From positions 14,461,501-14,525,500 of the forward strand of contig CM049410.1 in assembly GCA_026929865.2 (NCBI GenBank): a DNA stretch of 64,000 nucleotides, read 5' to 3'. This document shows positions 12,601-22,874 of the stretch, piece after piece. Position 1 is the stretch's first letter, and each line of letters starts with the position of its first letter. The notes beneath the pieces are model-generated. The model was not told the DNA's origin. It was given only the letters and a program-made list of their open reading frames with translations, and searched no databases. Origin of the DNA: Hyperoplus lanceolatus (lineage: Eukaryota > Chordata > Actinopteri > Uranoscopiformes > Ammodytidae). Made by a program: the position numbers and the translations under genes.

Positions 12601-13590
12601 AAAGCAAGGCTTTAGAAGGTTGACATTTTATACCAACTACTGACCTGTAATATACAGAAAAGGTGAGAAGCAATGAAGACACGGCTGGTTAGTTTGTCAT
12701 CCAAGTTGCATCTGAGGATGCGGGCGGAGGTGCTCCCCAATGACAACAACCCGTAACGCAACTACTATAGTGTCAACAGTTCCACCTGGGTGCTGCTTAC
12801 ATTTTAAGTTCCTCTCACATTGAATGTGGCGAATAAATTAATGTACTGGTCTCATAAATGTATAACAATATCCTGAAGCCCTTAAAATTCAAGAAAATTA
12901 CCTTGGGCTAATTTAAATAAAATTAACAGTTTTGAGCTGTCAGAATCCATTTTATTAACTGTCATTTGTCTTACTGTGTTTGGAAAACTTTAAAGAGCCA
13001 CTTGTTGCTCCAGTTTGAAACATCTCCATCCATGTTCAGGGACTCGTTGTCCTGCAAGCAACACGGGGTTTCTCTTACAATCAACATCACGTGAAGCTAG
13101 AGACAAGTTTGTTGTGACAGATGCATAGACTGTCTCAGGCTAATTGACAGATGAGACTTCAGGCTACATTGAGCTAAGGATGGTAGAATATAAGGGAAGC
13201 AGAACTACTTTCACATTAACTTTATGTACAGTATTCAGCCAAATTAAATCTCACTTTGAACAAGACCAGTGGACCCACTTCAGTAGTCTAAAGAGGTCCC
13301 GGGACCCTAGTTTGTATATAAGTAATAAAGCATTAGTTAGCTAGTTAGCGGCTAGCAGAGCACCGTTCATTACTATAGTGAACGATGCTAACAGGCCGGT
13401 TATCAGTTCTCTGACCCTTACAACAACATTGTTCATGTCCAGTTGGTGACAAACAACAAGATAACCTTAGTGTTGATACAACTAAACTGCTTTCGTGTCG
13501 TAAAGATGTCCGTATCTCCTCTCAAACCACGTTGGACGTGAAGTAATTTGAAGTTATTTTGTTACCTGTGTGTTCACCCTTGGAGCTCAT
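669..13590 (-). CDS. rabep2: Rabaptin, RAB GTPase-binding effector protein 2 (3' end missing)
   Basis: Rabaptins are coiled-coil Rab effectors on early endosomes that work with Rabex-5 in membrane fusion. Coding exons on the minus strand, in order: 13566-13590, 2845-2927, 2257-2619, 2041-2136, 1833-1931, 1205-1315, 669-747. All have GT-AG borders and compatible phases. The third exon carries the segment [20 protein letters not shown], nearly identical to the conserved rabaptin segment before the central coiled coil. Later exons ([35 protein letters not shown]) match the RABEP2 coiled coil. I prefer RABEP2 to RABEP1 because of these matches and because RABEP2, like MAPK3, GDPD3 and YPEL3, maps to human 16p11.2. 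Oddities: the predicted N-terminus is only about 36 residues before the serine-rich region, far shorter than in mammals; an alternative first exon ends at 13656; intron 1 contains an LTR retrotransposon. The C-terminal end is outside the window. Confidence 0.75.
2965..3172. repeat. MITE family A, degenerate copy
   Basis: It shares the family A core: a segment like GTGAATATCTCCT, the pair CTAGGCTCGGTACAC and ACAGAGCCTAGGCTGTGTAT in inverted orientation, and the same spacing as the better copies at 36509-36804 and 58994-59330. The outer ends are lost. Confidence 0.6.
3644..4959 (-). repeat. 3' LTR of the gypsy element
   Basis: This copy matches 11621-12936 over about 1316 bp at constant offset. 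In element sense it begins near the purine tract at 4971-4979, and a TG dinucleotide near 4968 could be its true start. It contains a perfect 69-bp direct repeat (3661-3729 and 4668-4736) and an imperfect direct repeat of about 105 bp (around 4205-4310 and 4428-4535). The short segment TATAAAGCAAGGCTT occurs three times. Its outer 3' end (near 3617-3643) does not match the corresponding end of the 5' LTR beyond a short TACGGG. Confidence 0.88.
4971..4979 (-). promoter_or_regulatory. Polypurine tract of the gypsy element
   Basis: On the minus strand this reads GTGGGGGAG, a purine run immediately upstream of the 3' LTR. That is the position expected for the plus-strand DNA primer in reverse transcription. 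The assignment is positional. Confidence 0.6.
5127..6096 (-). pseudogene. Pol C-terminal region in shifted frame (integrase C-terminus and acidic tail)
   Basis: This frame continues pol after a break in an eight-A run (sense strand, 6097-6104). The open frame itself starts upstream, overlapping pol to 6218. It begins with a helical linker, then a small beta-rich domain containing [11 protein letters not shown] and a segment ending [10 protein letters not shown], which fits the integrase C-terminal domain of gypsy elements. About 200 further residues are acidic and Gln/Ser-rich, and include [20 protein letters not shown]. The end is Tyr/Pro-rich. I see no signal peptide or fusion-peptide-like segment, so it does not look like an envelope. 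In a functional element this part would be joined to pol in one frame; here it is separated by a one-base difference. Confidence 0.75.
6085..9546 (-). CDS. pol: Gypsy pol polyprotein (protease, RT, RNase H, integrase core)
   Basis: A 1153-codon frame. Domains in order: aspartic protease with DSGS near residue 16; reverse transcriptase with YLDD near residue 489; RNase H with HTDASQQG near residue 656; an integrase zinc-binding region starting HDNMGH near residue 917; and an integrase core with Asp near 984, HHDQG near 1044 and ERFNRT near 1080. The first ATG is at 9546, but the frame is open upstream to at least 9768 and overlaps the gag end in the -1 frame, so pol is probably made as a Gag-Pol fusion by frameshifting. 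The frame stops at 6085, just after the integrase core, because of an eight-A run at 6097-6104. All core catalytic motifs look intact. Confidence 0.9.
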   Translation of the reverse strand: MLKCFISGYAVTVLFDSGSQVSMIDRPWRETFIPNHQVRPLHELLDTDESLALYAANGQPIPYDGWVELTVNLPGNDNPNLSIQTPFLVSQLPLQQPIVGANVLQVMMNGHESSAGAHEMVIGLLKEALGVEEEQATAMVNFVQVQKTPNYSMATIRVGKEDVSIPAGKTVHVRCRVPPTFDTSNPVVLYEPPEESVPLEQLSVGEGILGISNSRWPLVNVPVSNHTKHEVILPKRTQLGSIQHVAKVIEMNMTETQHVEKPQGKTVKAEVHNVTTPETPPTEPWCPPVDLSHLNIEQQRMVEEMLYEEAAAFAHDGDDVGCIPSLQMSIRLKDDIPVQKSYASIPKPLYKEVKEYIQDLILKGWIVKSHSPYAAPIVCVRKKDGSLRLCIDYRLLNKKTVPDKHPLPRIQDLIDSLGGYGWFSILDQGKAYHQGFIAEGSRHMTAFTTPWGFYEWVRIPFGLSNAPAAFQRSMEEMLDTLRDECCIPYLDDVLCFSKSFEQHVEVLRRVLQALQRHGVKLRPEKCELFRKEVRYVGRLVSADGVRVDPKDVEAVQALKAKTPRTVGDVRRLLGFLSYYRSYVQDFSRIARPLYELLQIKNSPPPPPQPAKGKTQGPQLHSRTPVKWNSEHQQIIERLINILTNPPVLGYPNFNQPFILHTDASQQGLGAVLYQNQDGKMRVIGYGSRTLTPAEQSYHLHSGKLEFLALKWAVCEKFRDYLFYAPHFIVYTDNNPLTYMMSTAKLNAVGHRWVGQLADFDFEIRYKPGKLNVVADILSRCPLDINAYMSQCSERLSEEAVCATWDGSRTAQHGEVAWVAALNISSQQQTHTEPFPSIDHHELASEQRKDPVIGKIVELKEKNTELTEVERRAMDKPTRKLSREWSKLHLENYILYRKTLGRKQLVLPATYRQTALTYLHDNMGHVGVERVLSLARERFYWPYMKDDIEEYITRKCRCIKQKKPAVHDRAPMGSITSSSPLELVCIDFLHLETSRGGYEYILVVIDHFTRFAQAYPTKNKAGKTAADRIFNDFVPRFGYPAKLHHDQGREFENELFRALRQFAGVNHSRTSPYHPQGNPAERFNRTLLQMLRTLGERERESWKDHLPHIIHAYNCTKHEATGYSPYYLLYGHHPRLPVDLLFGLGAEEEKKHSK
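9678..11300 (-). CDS. gag: Gypsy Gag (capsid/nucleocapsid) protein
   Basis: A 540-residue frame with ATG at 11300. The N-terminal ~90 residues are predicted helical. A Ser/Thr/Asn-rich linker follows, then a capsid-like helical middle (around residues 190-390) and a basic C-terminus. A single CCHC zinc knuckle, [14 protein letters not shown], occupies residues 498-511 and is typical of nucleocapsid domains that bind RNA. The slippery heptamer for pol expression lies directly after the knuckle. The gene follows the primer-binding site by about 270 bp. There is no stop or frame break, in keeping with a recent insertion. Confidence 0.88.
   Translation of the reverse strand: MGTTRKELVWNIKRGLFKLSSQDLHTVASSLSTEAHEVSQLKGDEEGCIDYVITYMGSRELLELEDDGLTKLLMLEDFVCKLINENVCVELPVDKWGDANTHKTHSPELPTIDLDNMSHTNPHSNSTVTPQYPHSNTHIHANTQSVEELRKMYDELGEQLRKCAATANSQTPAPNPQGESMPQPLPHRASGTLRDLPYFQRREFKVHGGQIGDQSSEMSYNSISKQIDEGDREGFTETEVIRGVLKCVKPGAFKDMLTNKDDITTCELKGFLRSHLCEKAGTELFQDLMCAKQNEHEPPQQFLYRMIGLKQKILFQSKQTHTDIHYDPKTIQQVFLHSIYQGLGSKHTDIRQQLRPLITNNQISDEEIVSRVMRIINSENEHQRRLGNASRQKATHTNSVRADGGDQTSDKKEQQTIQQLSAQVETLTNMVAALIDQQKAVVYATHSQTLPVQAQGQPHVQSHAPPRSFPGQLSHPRKGKMPVCTNCSHQGAEECNHCFVCGEPGHRAVGCLKRTRQQGNGNRSLMRDNQRPFHSSSPTQ
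9762..9768 (-). promoter_or_regulatory. Candidate -1 ribosomal frameshift site (gag to pol)
   Basis: On the sense (minus) strand the sequence is TTTAAAG, in gag phase T TTA AAG. This matches the X XXY YYZ slippery pattern. A -1 slip changes the reading to TTT AAA and enters a frame that is open from here to the pol stop at 6085. Gag continues about 84 nt to its own stop at 9678. Confidence 0.65.
11570..11587 (-). promoter_or_regulatory. Primer-binding site complementary to tRNA-Pro
   Basis: The minus strand reads TGGGGGCTCGTCCGGGAT. This is complementary to the 3' end of tRNA-Pro and is the same proline site used by murine leukaemia virus. It begins 5 nt after TAACA (11597-11593), the likely 3' end of the 5' LTR. 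That places the true LTR end about 28 bp beyond the segment shared by both LTRs. Confidence 0.85.
11621..12936 (-). repeat. 5' LTR of the gypsy element
   Basis: This copy is collinear with 3644-4959 at an offset of 7977 bp. The primer-site position suggests the LTR continues to about 11593. The 69-bp internal direct repeat is at 11638-11706 and 12645-12713. The outer end at 12936 abuts CTGTCAGAATCC, which differs from the sequence next to the same LTR position in the other copy. No TG..CA ends or target-site duplication can be recognised there. Confidence 0.88.
12937..13565. other. rabep2 intron 1, between the LTR and the first exon
   Basis: It holds no gene I can support. One exon-like stretch at about 12976-13052 (minus) has an acceptor and a donor but no phase that joins the flanking exons; see the rejected list. 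Confidence 0.5.
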
Positions 13591-13601
13591 CCTCAAGTCC
13601 G

Positions 13602-13700
13602 CCTGTAGAAGGAAACGTCTATGAAATAATGTCTATGAAAAGTCCCAAAAGATACCTGCCGCAGTCATTTTTGTAGAGAAAGCGCCGGGTTTTCGGTGTG
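13602..13700 (-). promoter_or_regulatory. Alternative first exon / 5' end region of rabep2
   Basis: A second potential first exon, with ATG ACT GCG GCA G followed by donor GTATCT, ends at 13656 on the minus strand. Its phase allows direct splicing to the 2845-2927 exon, giving a different five-residue start. A good acceptor (TTCCTTCTACAG) also precedes the 13566-13602 exon. Which of the two provides the start codon cannot be settled here. Confidence 0.4.
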
Positions 13701-14523
13701 GAAATGATCCACTGTTAGTGTCAACTTCAGGAAACAACTTTCCCCGGTCCGAGCCTGCGGAAATCGCGTCAACCTCCTTCCTGTTATCGACAGGCCTTTC
13801 CCTGTTTGCTCAGCGTTCAACTTTCTGAAGGTAAGCCCGTAAGCCCAAGAAGAAGTATACGTCCATTGAATGGGAGCACAGGTTTTCACTCCCTGGACTG
13901 TAACAGGACTTTTTAAAACACATTTAAAGACTATTATGAAGGCAATTTAAGACGTACATCAATCAGGCCCATACTGGCAAACAATCCCAGAATCCTAGCA
14001 GAATTAGGCCTACTTTGGAAAGTGAATGAATCAATTCACATTCTACATGAATTCTTTGTTGGTTTTCTACAGTGTGATCAATAACATAATCATTTTCTCC
14101 CCAAAAAACACTCAATTTAAAGATGCTTTATAAAAGTAACATTATCTTCACAATCCAAACCATTTTTAAAGACGCCTTAAAAATAGTATTCAATACACTT
14201 TTAGACATTTAAAGACCTAAAATATAGATTATTGGATTTTTTTGCTTTTTAAGGACTTGTCGAAAGCTTCAGTGTCAAGTCAGGCCTCCTGTTAGGTGAA
14301 TCAAAAACACATTATAGTCAACAGGGTAGGCTAATCTATATATAGGCTAGCCTAGTGTAGGCCTAAATGCGGTCCAGTGATGGAATAATACGCTGAAGTA
14401 GGCCTAATTAGATGAAGATGACCCGACTCGATATTTAAAATTAGGATAGGCCTATATGTGACCTAGCATACTGGACTCCATAGCGGTATCGATAAGCTCA
14501 AACGTTATTGATTTCTGGGTTTT
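13701..14523. other. Intergenic, no gene seen
   Basis: AT-rich sequence with no supportable exon or RNA gene. Confidence 0.5.
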
Positions 14524-15973
14524 GAGACAGTGCATGGAATAGGCCACGCCCATGGCCACGCCCATCGTGGGGGAAAACACAGAACAGCGCTCCATCCACT
14601 TTGTATTGAAGGAGACCTGTCTTCTGCAAACAAACTTAATTAAAATGTAATCAAACATCCATTTAAGAAAAAAACCTTACTTTCTTGAAAGCCACGACTC
14701 TTGTTTGTCTATATGAGCTGTTTTTGTGAAACATAATTGAGTAGTTTTCAATATTGAGGTGTTTTTGTCCGGTCGGACCGGGTCGGACCCATCGTGGGGG
14801 AAACCGTTGAAAACCGTTCCATTCACTTTGTATTGAAGGAGACCTGCCTTCTGCAAACAAACTTAATTAAAAAGTAATCGAACATCCATTTAACAAAAAA
14901 CCGTTACTTACGACTCTTGTCTGTCCATACGAGCTGTTTTTGTGAAAAATTATTGAGTAATTTTCAATATTGAGGTGTTTTTTCCCGTCCGTGAGGGTTA
15001 GCCTGGTTAGCCTACAGCAGAAGGCTAACATTAGCCTAGCATTCAGCATACATTAGTTAAGAGTTTTGTCTCGATATTGAAAATTACTCGATACTTTTTC
15101 ACCAAAACAGCTCGTATAGACAGACAAGAGTCGTGGCTTTAAAGAAAGTAACGTGTATTTGTGAAAGGCATGTCGTATTATAGAGACAGTGCATGGCGCG
15201 TCATAATCTGAGGCCACGCCCATCGTGTGGGAAAACAATACACAGCGCTCCATCCACTTTATATTGAATGACATCCGTATTCGGCAAACAAACTTAATAA
15301 AAAAGCCCCCCCCCCCCCCCCCTAATACGACATGCCTTTCACAAATACACGTTACTTTCTTTAAAGCCACGACTCTTGTCTGTCTATACGAGCTGTTTTG
15401 GTGAAAAAGTATTGAGTAATTTTCAATATCGAGACAAAACTCTTAACGTCTTAATGTATGCTGAATGCTAGGCTAATGTTAGCCTTCTGCTTTCGGCTAA
15501 CCATAGGCTAACCCTCACGGACGGGAAAAAACACCTCAATATTGAAAATTACTCAATAATTTTTCACAAAAACAGCTCGTATGGACAGACAAGAGTCATA
15601 AGTAACGGTTTTTTGTTAAATGGATGTTCGATTACGTTTTAATTAAGTTTGTTTGCAGAAGACAGGTCTCCTTCAATACAAAGTGAATGGAACGGTTTTC
15701 AACGGTTTCCCCCACGATGGGTCCGACCCGGTCCAACCGGACAAAAACACCTCAATATTGAAAACTACTCAATTATGTTTCACAAAAACAGCTCATAAAG
15801 ACAAACAAGAGTCGTGGCTTTCAAGAAAGTAACGTTTTTTTCTTAAATGGATGTTTGATTACATTTTAATTACGTTTGTTTGCAGAAGACAGGTCTCCTT
15901 CAATACAAAGTGGATGGAGCGCTGTTCAATGTTTTCCCCCACGATGGGCGTGGCCTATTCCATGCACTGTCTC
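14524..15973. repeat. Giant fold-back palindrome (inverted repeat element)
   Basis: The left arm (14524-15180) and right arm (15323-15973) are near-perfect reverse complements of about 650 bp around a 142-bp centre. The outer ends read GAGACAGTGCATGGAATAGG on the left and its reverse complement on the right. The inner ends are GGCATGTCGTATTA / TAATACGACATGCC. Each arm contains two diverged repeats of a ~240-bp unit (for example the segment around GGAGACCTGTCTTCTGCAAA), and the centre contains a third partial unit plus a C-run at 15307-15322. No protein-coding potential is seen. It is probably a non-autonomous fold-back DNA transposon, perhaps built from several nested insertions. Confidence 0.85.
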
Positions 15974-16050
15974 TAGAGGCCTATAGCGGAAGGTCCGCAG
16001 GATAGAGCCGGCTTTCGGAACGTAGACAGCGAAACTGTGCGCACACAGGG

Positions 16051-16070
16051 TGTGTGTGTGTGTGTGTGTG

Positions 16071-16114
<44 letters not shown>
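16051..16114. repeat. (TG)n(GA)n compound microsatellite
   Basis: About 11 TG units followed by about 21 GA units. Confidence 0.95.
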
Positions 16115-16116
<2 letters not shown>

Positions 16117-18148
16117 GAGTGCGAAAGAGCGACCGTGATGCTGATAGCCGATCTATTTTGTGTGAGTTAGCGGGAAAAAAAATGTTTTGCAGACTGTAAA
16201 ACACATGAATACTTAGCCTAGACTACAGACAAACCCTCTAAAATCCACTTGCCCGTCCGGGAAACCAAGAAGCAATCTCAACTTGCCCAAACATTATTTT
16301 CAGTTGCCCCGGGCAAGCGGGAAACCGTTAGTGTCTGTCAACCACTGCTGCCCCCTTTAAATAAGGATACCCTCTGGTGGAGGAATATTGGTACTAACAG
16401 TCCTTTGAAGCCTAAATGCATCTGGGAAATTTGAAGTTGTATATTGAGTTTTTCTCCACATCTTAACCTAGCTCTTAAATTTATGTTCAGACTGTGTTCC
16501 GAACACTTACAATGTTACTCTTTGGAAGTTACTGTTCCAACACAGTTGCCATGACAATTTTCAATTAAAAAAATTACTTAATAAATTCATGGATTTTCTT
16601 ATCTTGCTCTTTAATCATCTCTTACAACTTTGTGATTCGGGGAGCTGTGTGCAGGAAGCCAGACAGGGTCATAGTAAAGATACTGCTGGGTGTACTACAG
16701 CTCTGTAGCACTTTTTATAATGCACAATATGATGATATGAAGTCCTTCACTGAGAAAATGTCATGTAATCATGTTGTGTATGTGCAGGATAGACAGGACT
16801 CGATAACCTTTCATGTTTTGCTTGATCATCAATTTTATGAGGAAAATATTTAAGTTCATTAATAATTAATCTAATTCACATATATATTTAATATTTATGC
16901 TTGATATTAACCTTAGAAGTAGGAAACTGTTTTATCAGCAGCAGTTTTGCTGTTTGGTCTTTTGGCATCTGCTTCCTTTTGCTTGGAAAACACATGTTTT
17001 ATAGTTTCCTGTGTTTTCCCATAAGAAAACTACATGTTCTGAAAAAATTTACTTTCCTCTCACCGATAAAAAAAATTCTGCTGTGGCTCTAGTCATAGTA
17101 TTGATCCAACTCAACCTTCGATCCCTCATATTCTTACATGCCTCTCTTCGATTTTCTTTTCCTCATCTAGAAATTCAATACCTAGAAATGGCTGGCATCC
17201 TGCCTCTGTCTTATCTATTCGCAGTCAAACAGGGCAATAAGAAATTTTAAAAAGCAGAGAATACAAGTGGAGAAGAAAATATGCCATAGTCTCTCCCCAA
17301 CCTCACACACATTTCTGTATTTTTATATAGTTACAAATTAGTCCTTCATTTTTAAATGCAGATAAACAACTACCATCAGGTTAATAACAAGAAGCCTCCT
17401 CAACCAATAGAACATAATTTGTTATTGTATATAAGTAGAGTAATTAAAAACATGGTCACACAATGTAGAACAGGAAAATACTAAAAGTTCCATTGTTTGA
17501 TTGCTGGTTATTTTATTTTAAGTGAATAATGAAATATTCCACACATTAATATTAAACACTCCCATCCATGATTTGACGAGTAACCAAAACTGTAACTTCA
17601 TGACATCGAGCAGTCAAAGTAGTGTACAAAATACTGGAGAATGTCATCCAAAAAAACAAACAAATACAAAGTGACTCATGTAAAACAGTGCTATATGCCG
17701 TTTGACCAAAAATACAATTGTCTCTGATAAAGCAATATTATAAATAGTTTGCAAATATCTTCAAGTGGTATGAACCTGGATACTTTTGAGTGGAGCAGAG
17801 GCACAGAGAGAATACATGTATATAAATGCTCACGACAAACCAGTCATCAGTAACAAAAGCCATGGGACCGAACCCGCCTTCTGGGCAGGTAAGTGTGGAG
17901 TAATATTTTTTTTTCAGAGGTAATGCCATTTAATACATAAAAAAGGCTTTACAGTACTCAAAGCACCAGAACTTGTATGGTTTTCTTTTATGAGTGTACC
18001 GTGTGCGTATAAACTTTAATGGAGATACAGTATAGAGCGATGGGACTGCTGGTGTGAAAACATTGGCAGTGCTTTACACTTCATTTGGTCCTAAAGTTCA
18101 GTCGGTGTGGGGGGGATGCTGAGACGTTGCGTATGCGCCAGTCTCTCT
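16115..18148. other. Intergenic and probable 3'UTR of the GTPase gene
   Basis: No exon is supportable. Immediately left of the GTPase stop codon this is likely 3'UTR. A minus-strand AATAAA at 17512-17517 is the clearest polyadenylation signal and would give a ~630-nt 3'UTR. Confidence 0.45.
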
Positions 18149-18287
18149 TTACAAGTCCATGTCGTGATCGCTGACACTCTGGCGAAGGTATTCTTCATAC
18201 AGCTTTTTCTAGAAGGGGATAGGACAGATTTAGTTAAAAACACCATGATACTGCCTTTATTTTTTATTGCCAGGACCATTTCAGTGT

Positions 18288-18342
<55 letters not shown>

Positions 18343-21300
18343 CAAAAAAAAAAACCCCCCCCCCCCCCCCCCCCCCCCCACACACCCCCTACCTTTTTGG
18401 ACTTGACCACCTCCTGAACATACTCCAGCTTCTCCTGAAGCTGCTTCTTCTGTTTGCCTGACAGAGTCGGTCGAGTCCTGCAAAGAGTTGAAGGAAAGAG
18501 CATCAATGGTTTAAGAATTTCATATTAACGTTTGAGCTAAAGTGAGAACGGGGATTTGAACGTCAACGAGCCCATAATCACATACAGATCATGTTCTCAA
18601 TTGTGGAAAGTGTCAGAAATACATACTCAAAGAAGTATAGAAACTAGAAGTAAAAAACATAGTGAACTGCAACTATTATTTTAATTTTCAATTAAAGATG
18701 CTTGTTGTCAAAATCACTTTATCAAAATCAGTGAATATCTCCTCAGTACTGTGTGTGCGCTGAAAAGAAAATTGGTTGTTAAAACACAGCCTAGGCTCTG
18801 TACACCGGTATGTTAACAAACGGCCCATCGTAGATAACAACATGCCTGTTTACAGAGCCTAGGCTGTGTATTTACACTGGATTTTTTCTTTAAGCGCACA
18901 CAGTTAATGGATTGTAAGAAGATATTCACTGATATTGACAACAGTCATTTTGAATGTATTGTATTAAATATTCGGTGCAAGGAAATGCCCACTATTAGTA
19001 ACCATAGCTACAGATTCTGTGTGAGATATTCTCTCCTTACCTGAAGGCGAAGCGTGAGATGACGAGCAGAAGGAAGGACAGAAGGACCAGTCCTCCACAG
19101 CCGTACAGCTGCTGCTCCCAGGACAGGGAGTCAAACACTTGCACTACGGGGGTCTGTGGATTACATGACAAACTAAAGATTAGGAACTTCATTATGCAAG
19201 ACTATGCTACAACTATGTCAATGGAGTGTGAACGCTCACCAGGTAGAGTGTGAGCGTCTCCTTGCCCTCGCGGCCCAGAGCCATCTCCAGCAGTTCCTTG
19301 GACATAGCGCCTACAAACAGCAGGGCCATCAGAGCCATGGGCACGCTGAAGCCCAGCAGGGTCAACAAGCAGCTCTTACAGCGCGCACGGCGGTTACTTG
19401 CACTCGTCTGTCTGTGAGAGCAGAGGAACAAGCTTATTCGATGACTGAAGCTACTGTGTCTGACGTGAAATTATCTGCACTTGTCTTTCTTTATGAATGA
19501 ATCAGAGTCAATGACACAAGTGACCTCAACCACAATCAAAACGGAGTACTTTATTTGTGTAAGTCTTACCTGTCTTCAAAGAGTGTATCGGTAATGGCCT
19601 CACTGATAAGCTCACAGTCCTTCTCTAGGGAGTTGAGTGTGTTTTGGACGGTTTGGTTAATAGTTTTCTCCACGGTGCGACACACCTCCTCAATCTGGTT
19701 GACACAGCGACTCGGCTGAAGGAAGAGATAAAGTTGATATAGGCTATTACAATCTTTAAAAATAACTGGAACTATATGCAAAGAAAACGTGTATGTATTA
19801 AAAGGCATGAGTGTAGGTGTACTATCACCTAGAACTCAATGAAAGTGAATGAAAACCCCTTACCTTATTTGGATTCGGGATAAAGATGGTGGGCATGTCG
19901 AAACCACATTTGTTGAGTCCGGGCCGCTTGCAGAGCTCCTGTACGATTTGCATCATTACCCTCTGAAACGGCCAGTGACAAAAAGAGAAAGAAAGGCGAT
20001 TGAACCCTGTTTTTTTTCTTCCACTTTATGAAGACTTATGAAGTTCTCAAAACTCAGGCTTTTTCCAACTGAGAGATTGCTGTGTTTTACCTGTCTGTCT
20101 GACTCCCCTCCTGCCTCATCAGCTTTGCTCAGGTAAAAATGCAGCCGATCCCCATGTTTCTCATTCAGACTCTCCACGATGTTGAGGGTACGCTTACACA
20201 GAGCCTGACCCATGGGGTCGAAGAAAACCAGGATCAGGTCAACGAGATCACCTGAGGGTGAAGGAGAAAAGGACCATTATTTTTACTCAGCATTTCGGAC
20301 TCCCTGTTTTGGATGACATATTAGTTCAAATGCCTCTAAGTGATATTCTTTAAACTAAAATTGAAGGATTTTATTTAAGGACTTGCTTCCTCCTCAAAAC
20401 ATGCTTTTTAGTATCATGCAACATTTGCATCTCACTGTTTCTACTAAAAGATGATCAACAGTTGGTGGTTAAGACCAGTTGTTCACATGGAAAAAGTTCA
20501 GTTATGTCACAAGAACTGTGTCAGAATAAGTAATGCCAACGACCATTATGATATTAAAGGACCTTTGGGTATCCTTTTAAACAAAAAGGTATAGTAAATA
20601 TTTTTACCTGAATGAAAGGAAAGCCTTCTTCATAGAATTATAATGAAACAAGGTAATCTGAGGTCTAGTATTCCCATTTTTTTTCTTTTTACTTTATGTT
20701 TCAGGATAGGCTCATTTAAAATAACTCACACAACATCACCTTAGACATAGGCCTTAGGGGCACCTTCATAATTATAGTAGGGCAAAAGACAAGGTCAGTT
20801 AGAGGCAACGCACCCAGCCACAGGATAACTTCATCCACAGCGAAGGGATACTTCATATCGCCATCCACCAACCCTGGAGAATCCACAAATGTCACCAGGC
20901 TGAACCGTTTCTGTCGCGATGTGCAGATCTCTGTGTTCAAATACTCTGTAACACCTGGGGGGACAATGCGAGAATGTTGGAGAAAAACGTGTCTTAACAT
21001 TAATAAATAAGACATTGGACTGCAGCTCCATAAAATAAGATCCACTGTGTATATCTAACAACACTGCAGCACAATAACCTGAGTCAGTTTTTATCATGGC
21101 TGTGTGTGTGAGGCTGCTGTCACACACTGATCGACCCGTTTTGTCACTACAGCAGACAAACTGTGTCCAAGTGAATTTCACATGGCAAATCTCCCCATCA
21201 AAAATGCTGGGAATTTGCAAGTGGATCAGCGTGGCAGCAGCCTGAAAGCAGACAAAGTGCGTCATTGTGGCTCAAACGGGAGAGGATTGTGATTTGAGCT

Positions 21301-22874
21301 AAAATCTTACCTTTGAACTGTTGTAGAGGCTTGAAGTGTGGATACAGATGCAGGGTGGCATTTCCCTAAAGAAAAACAAACCCAGATCAGTTGGGTCAAT
21401 TCCTAAAAGAAAATCCCTTGAAAGGAACTCATTTAAAGAAAATGTAATGTGTCATTCTCATGGGGAATGAATTCGAAAGGGAAAGTTGGCAATGGACATT
21501 GTGACTTATAGTGATAATAGTTAATGCTGGTGTGCCTTACATATGAGGATCACAATGAAATTCACATACTTATTTCTTCCTGGACAAAATATGTCTGTTT
21601 TGAAATAAGTGGCACCTAGTTGTTTTTGTTTTGTAGCACTCACTGTGAGAGATTCTCTCTTGCGTCCACTGGTCACAAAGCTGAAGCCTTGGGTCTCAAT
21701 AGCCACTCCAGTGCGCTGGATGTGCTCCTCCACATACCTGACAGAAAAAAGATTATAAAAAGCATAACAAAGTTTCAGATGACAGACAATTAAAATTTCA
21801 CTTAATTGTCAAAACTGGGCAAACATAATGCTGCAGACACAAAGAAAAGTGAACCAGTTTAGTTTAGACTTGGTGTGGTGGGCAGTCATTATAACTTTTC
21901 AACACTTTTTTTCTGTTACGTGCAGTTCCTGCTTTATTTTGATGCATTCAGCACTCTCTTTGTTTGCTAAACGTTGAGTGGTTTGACCTTGAGCAGACAT
22001 ACATGCTGTCTGTTATGTCCCCTGGGACATGCTCATGTGACTAAACATATACTGTATTTACCAGTTGATGAAGGAGCTTTTCCCAGCAGAGTGGTTTCCA
22101 ATCAGAAGCACAGTGATCTTTTTCCTGGGCGCCAGCAACTTCACACCAACAGATTCGGCAACAGATACCAACCCTGAACCAAACAAAGAACACAGTCAAA
22201 ACAATCACATTAAAACCACAGGTGCAACAACAAGGATGCATCTATCCAGCTATACTGTGGCTGCAGACAAGAGTTACACTGCTACATGTGTGAACAGGAG
22301 CTGGCGAATGGCCACAGACATTTCAATGGGAGTTCTAGGAACGCATTGAATATATTTTAGAAATTGCTGCACAATTTAAGGCAGTTTAGAGTTTAACTTA
22401 GCTGTCTCATACTATAAGCTGACACCACATAAACCATTACTAAGAGCTACATTACGATAGCTGTGTACCTGTGTAGCTGAATCATCATTATTTAACTACC
22501 TGCCAAAGATGTACATAGCTGCTTGAACTCGGGCACGCGCAACGTCAGCCAAATGCCAACATCCTCGCCTACTAGCTAGCTAACGGTTAGCCAACTCCAC
22601 AAGGGATAACCATAGGGGTATAACGTCCACTTTTTAAGTTAGCTAGCTAGCCCCCGGTCAACCAACTAGCTCCACTTTATTATCGGATGGGGGAGCGGTT
22701 TCCATGGAGGGGTTGAATCAATAGAGTCCAACAAAAAGGTGCGTCCGCCAACTCACCGCTGTCTGGCTCCGTGTACAGTTGATGACAGTCCCGCAGGATG
22801 CGCTCGTCGCAGGACACTCCACCAGATATCGATTCTGCGTTTGCGACGCTTCTGCTCTTGATTTTCCCGGACAT
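18149..22874 (-). CDS. Dynamin/EHD-like GTPase with two C-terminal membrane segments
   Basis: Twelve minus-strand exons: 22757-22874, 22062-22173, 21644-21737, 21311-21365, 20814-20954, 20091-20251, 19864-19962, 19570-19715, 19240-19411, 19041-19153, 18393-18477, 18149-18208. They sum to 452 codons (451 residues) with every phase matching. GTPase motifs: P-loop GNHSAGKS (residues 65-72), DSPG (151-154), SKAD (215-218). The LVTFVDSPGLVDG and DLILVFFDPMG contexts resemble EHD proteins and sarcalumenin. Hydrophobic segments at about 324-345 and 384-403 suggest a membrane hairpin, followed by a Lys-rich, probably coiled-coil tail. No EH domain and no signal peptide are visible. A role in membrane shaping or tethering is inferred from the family only. 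I do not recognise an established gene symbol. Confidence 0.85.
18290..18379. repeat. (CA)n microsatellite with A and C runs
   Basis: About 26 CA units, then an A11 run and a ~25-base C tract. It lies in the last intron of the GTPase gene, ending within 15 bases of the donor of exon 18393-18477. Confidence 0.95.
18697..18960. repeat. MITE family A copy in GTPase intron
   Basis: It has the family core (CAGTGAATATCTCCTC, CAGCCTAGGCTCTGTACA, then ACAGAGCCTAGGCTGTGTAT). The two halves are mutually inverted, giving a hairpin-forming element. Confidence 0.75.

Larger units (their letters stand above)
3644..12936 (-). mobile_element. Ty3/gypsy-type LTR retrotransposon, nearly complete
   Basis: The element is oriented on the minus strand, like its host gene, inside rabep2 intron 1. 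Order in element sense: 5' LTR (11621-12936), primer-binding site (11570-11587), gag (11300-9678), pol (9546-6085 plus a second-frame continuation to 5127), polypurine tract (about 4971-4979), 3' LTR (3644-4959). The protease-RT-RNaseH-integrase order places it in Ty3/gypsy (Metaviridae). No envelope-like frame is seen. The two LTRs are collinear at a constant offset of 7977 bp with no difference in the stretches I compared, so the insertion is young. The outermost LTR bases differ between copies, so the exact ends and target-site duplication are unresolved. Confidence 0.9.

Noticed and set aside
12976-13052. Exon-like stretch on the minus strand ([18 protein letters not shown]) with an acceptor and donor
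   Set aside because: Its only open phase cannot join either rabep2 first exon or the 2845-2927 exon in frame. It could be an untranslated or alternative exon, but I cannot support it.
13665-13889. A 74-codon minus-strand frame upstream of rabep2 exon 1
   Set aside because: It is not coiled-coil-like, has no rabaptin similarity and crosses the likely 5'UTR.
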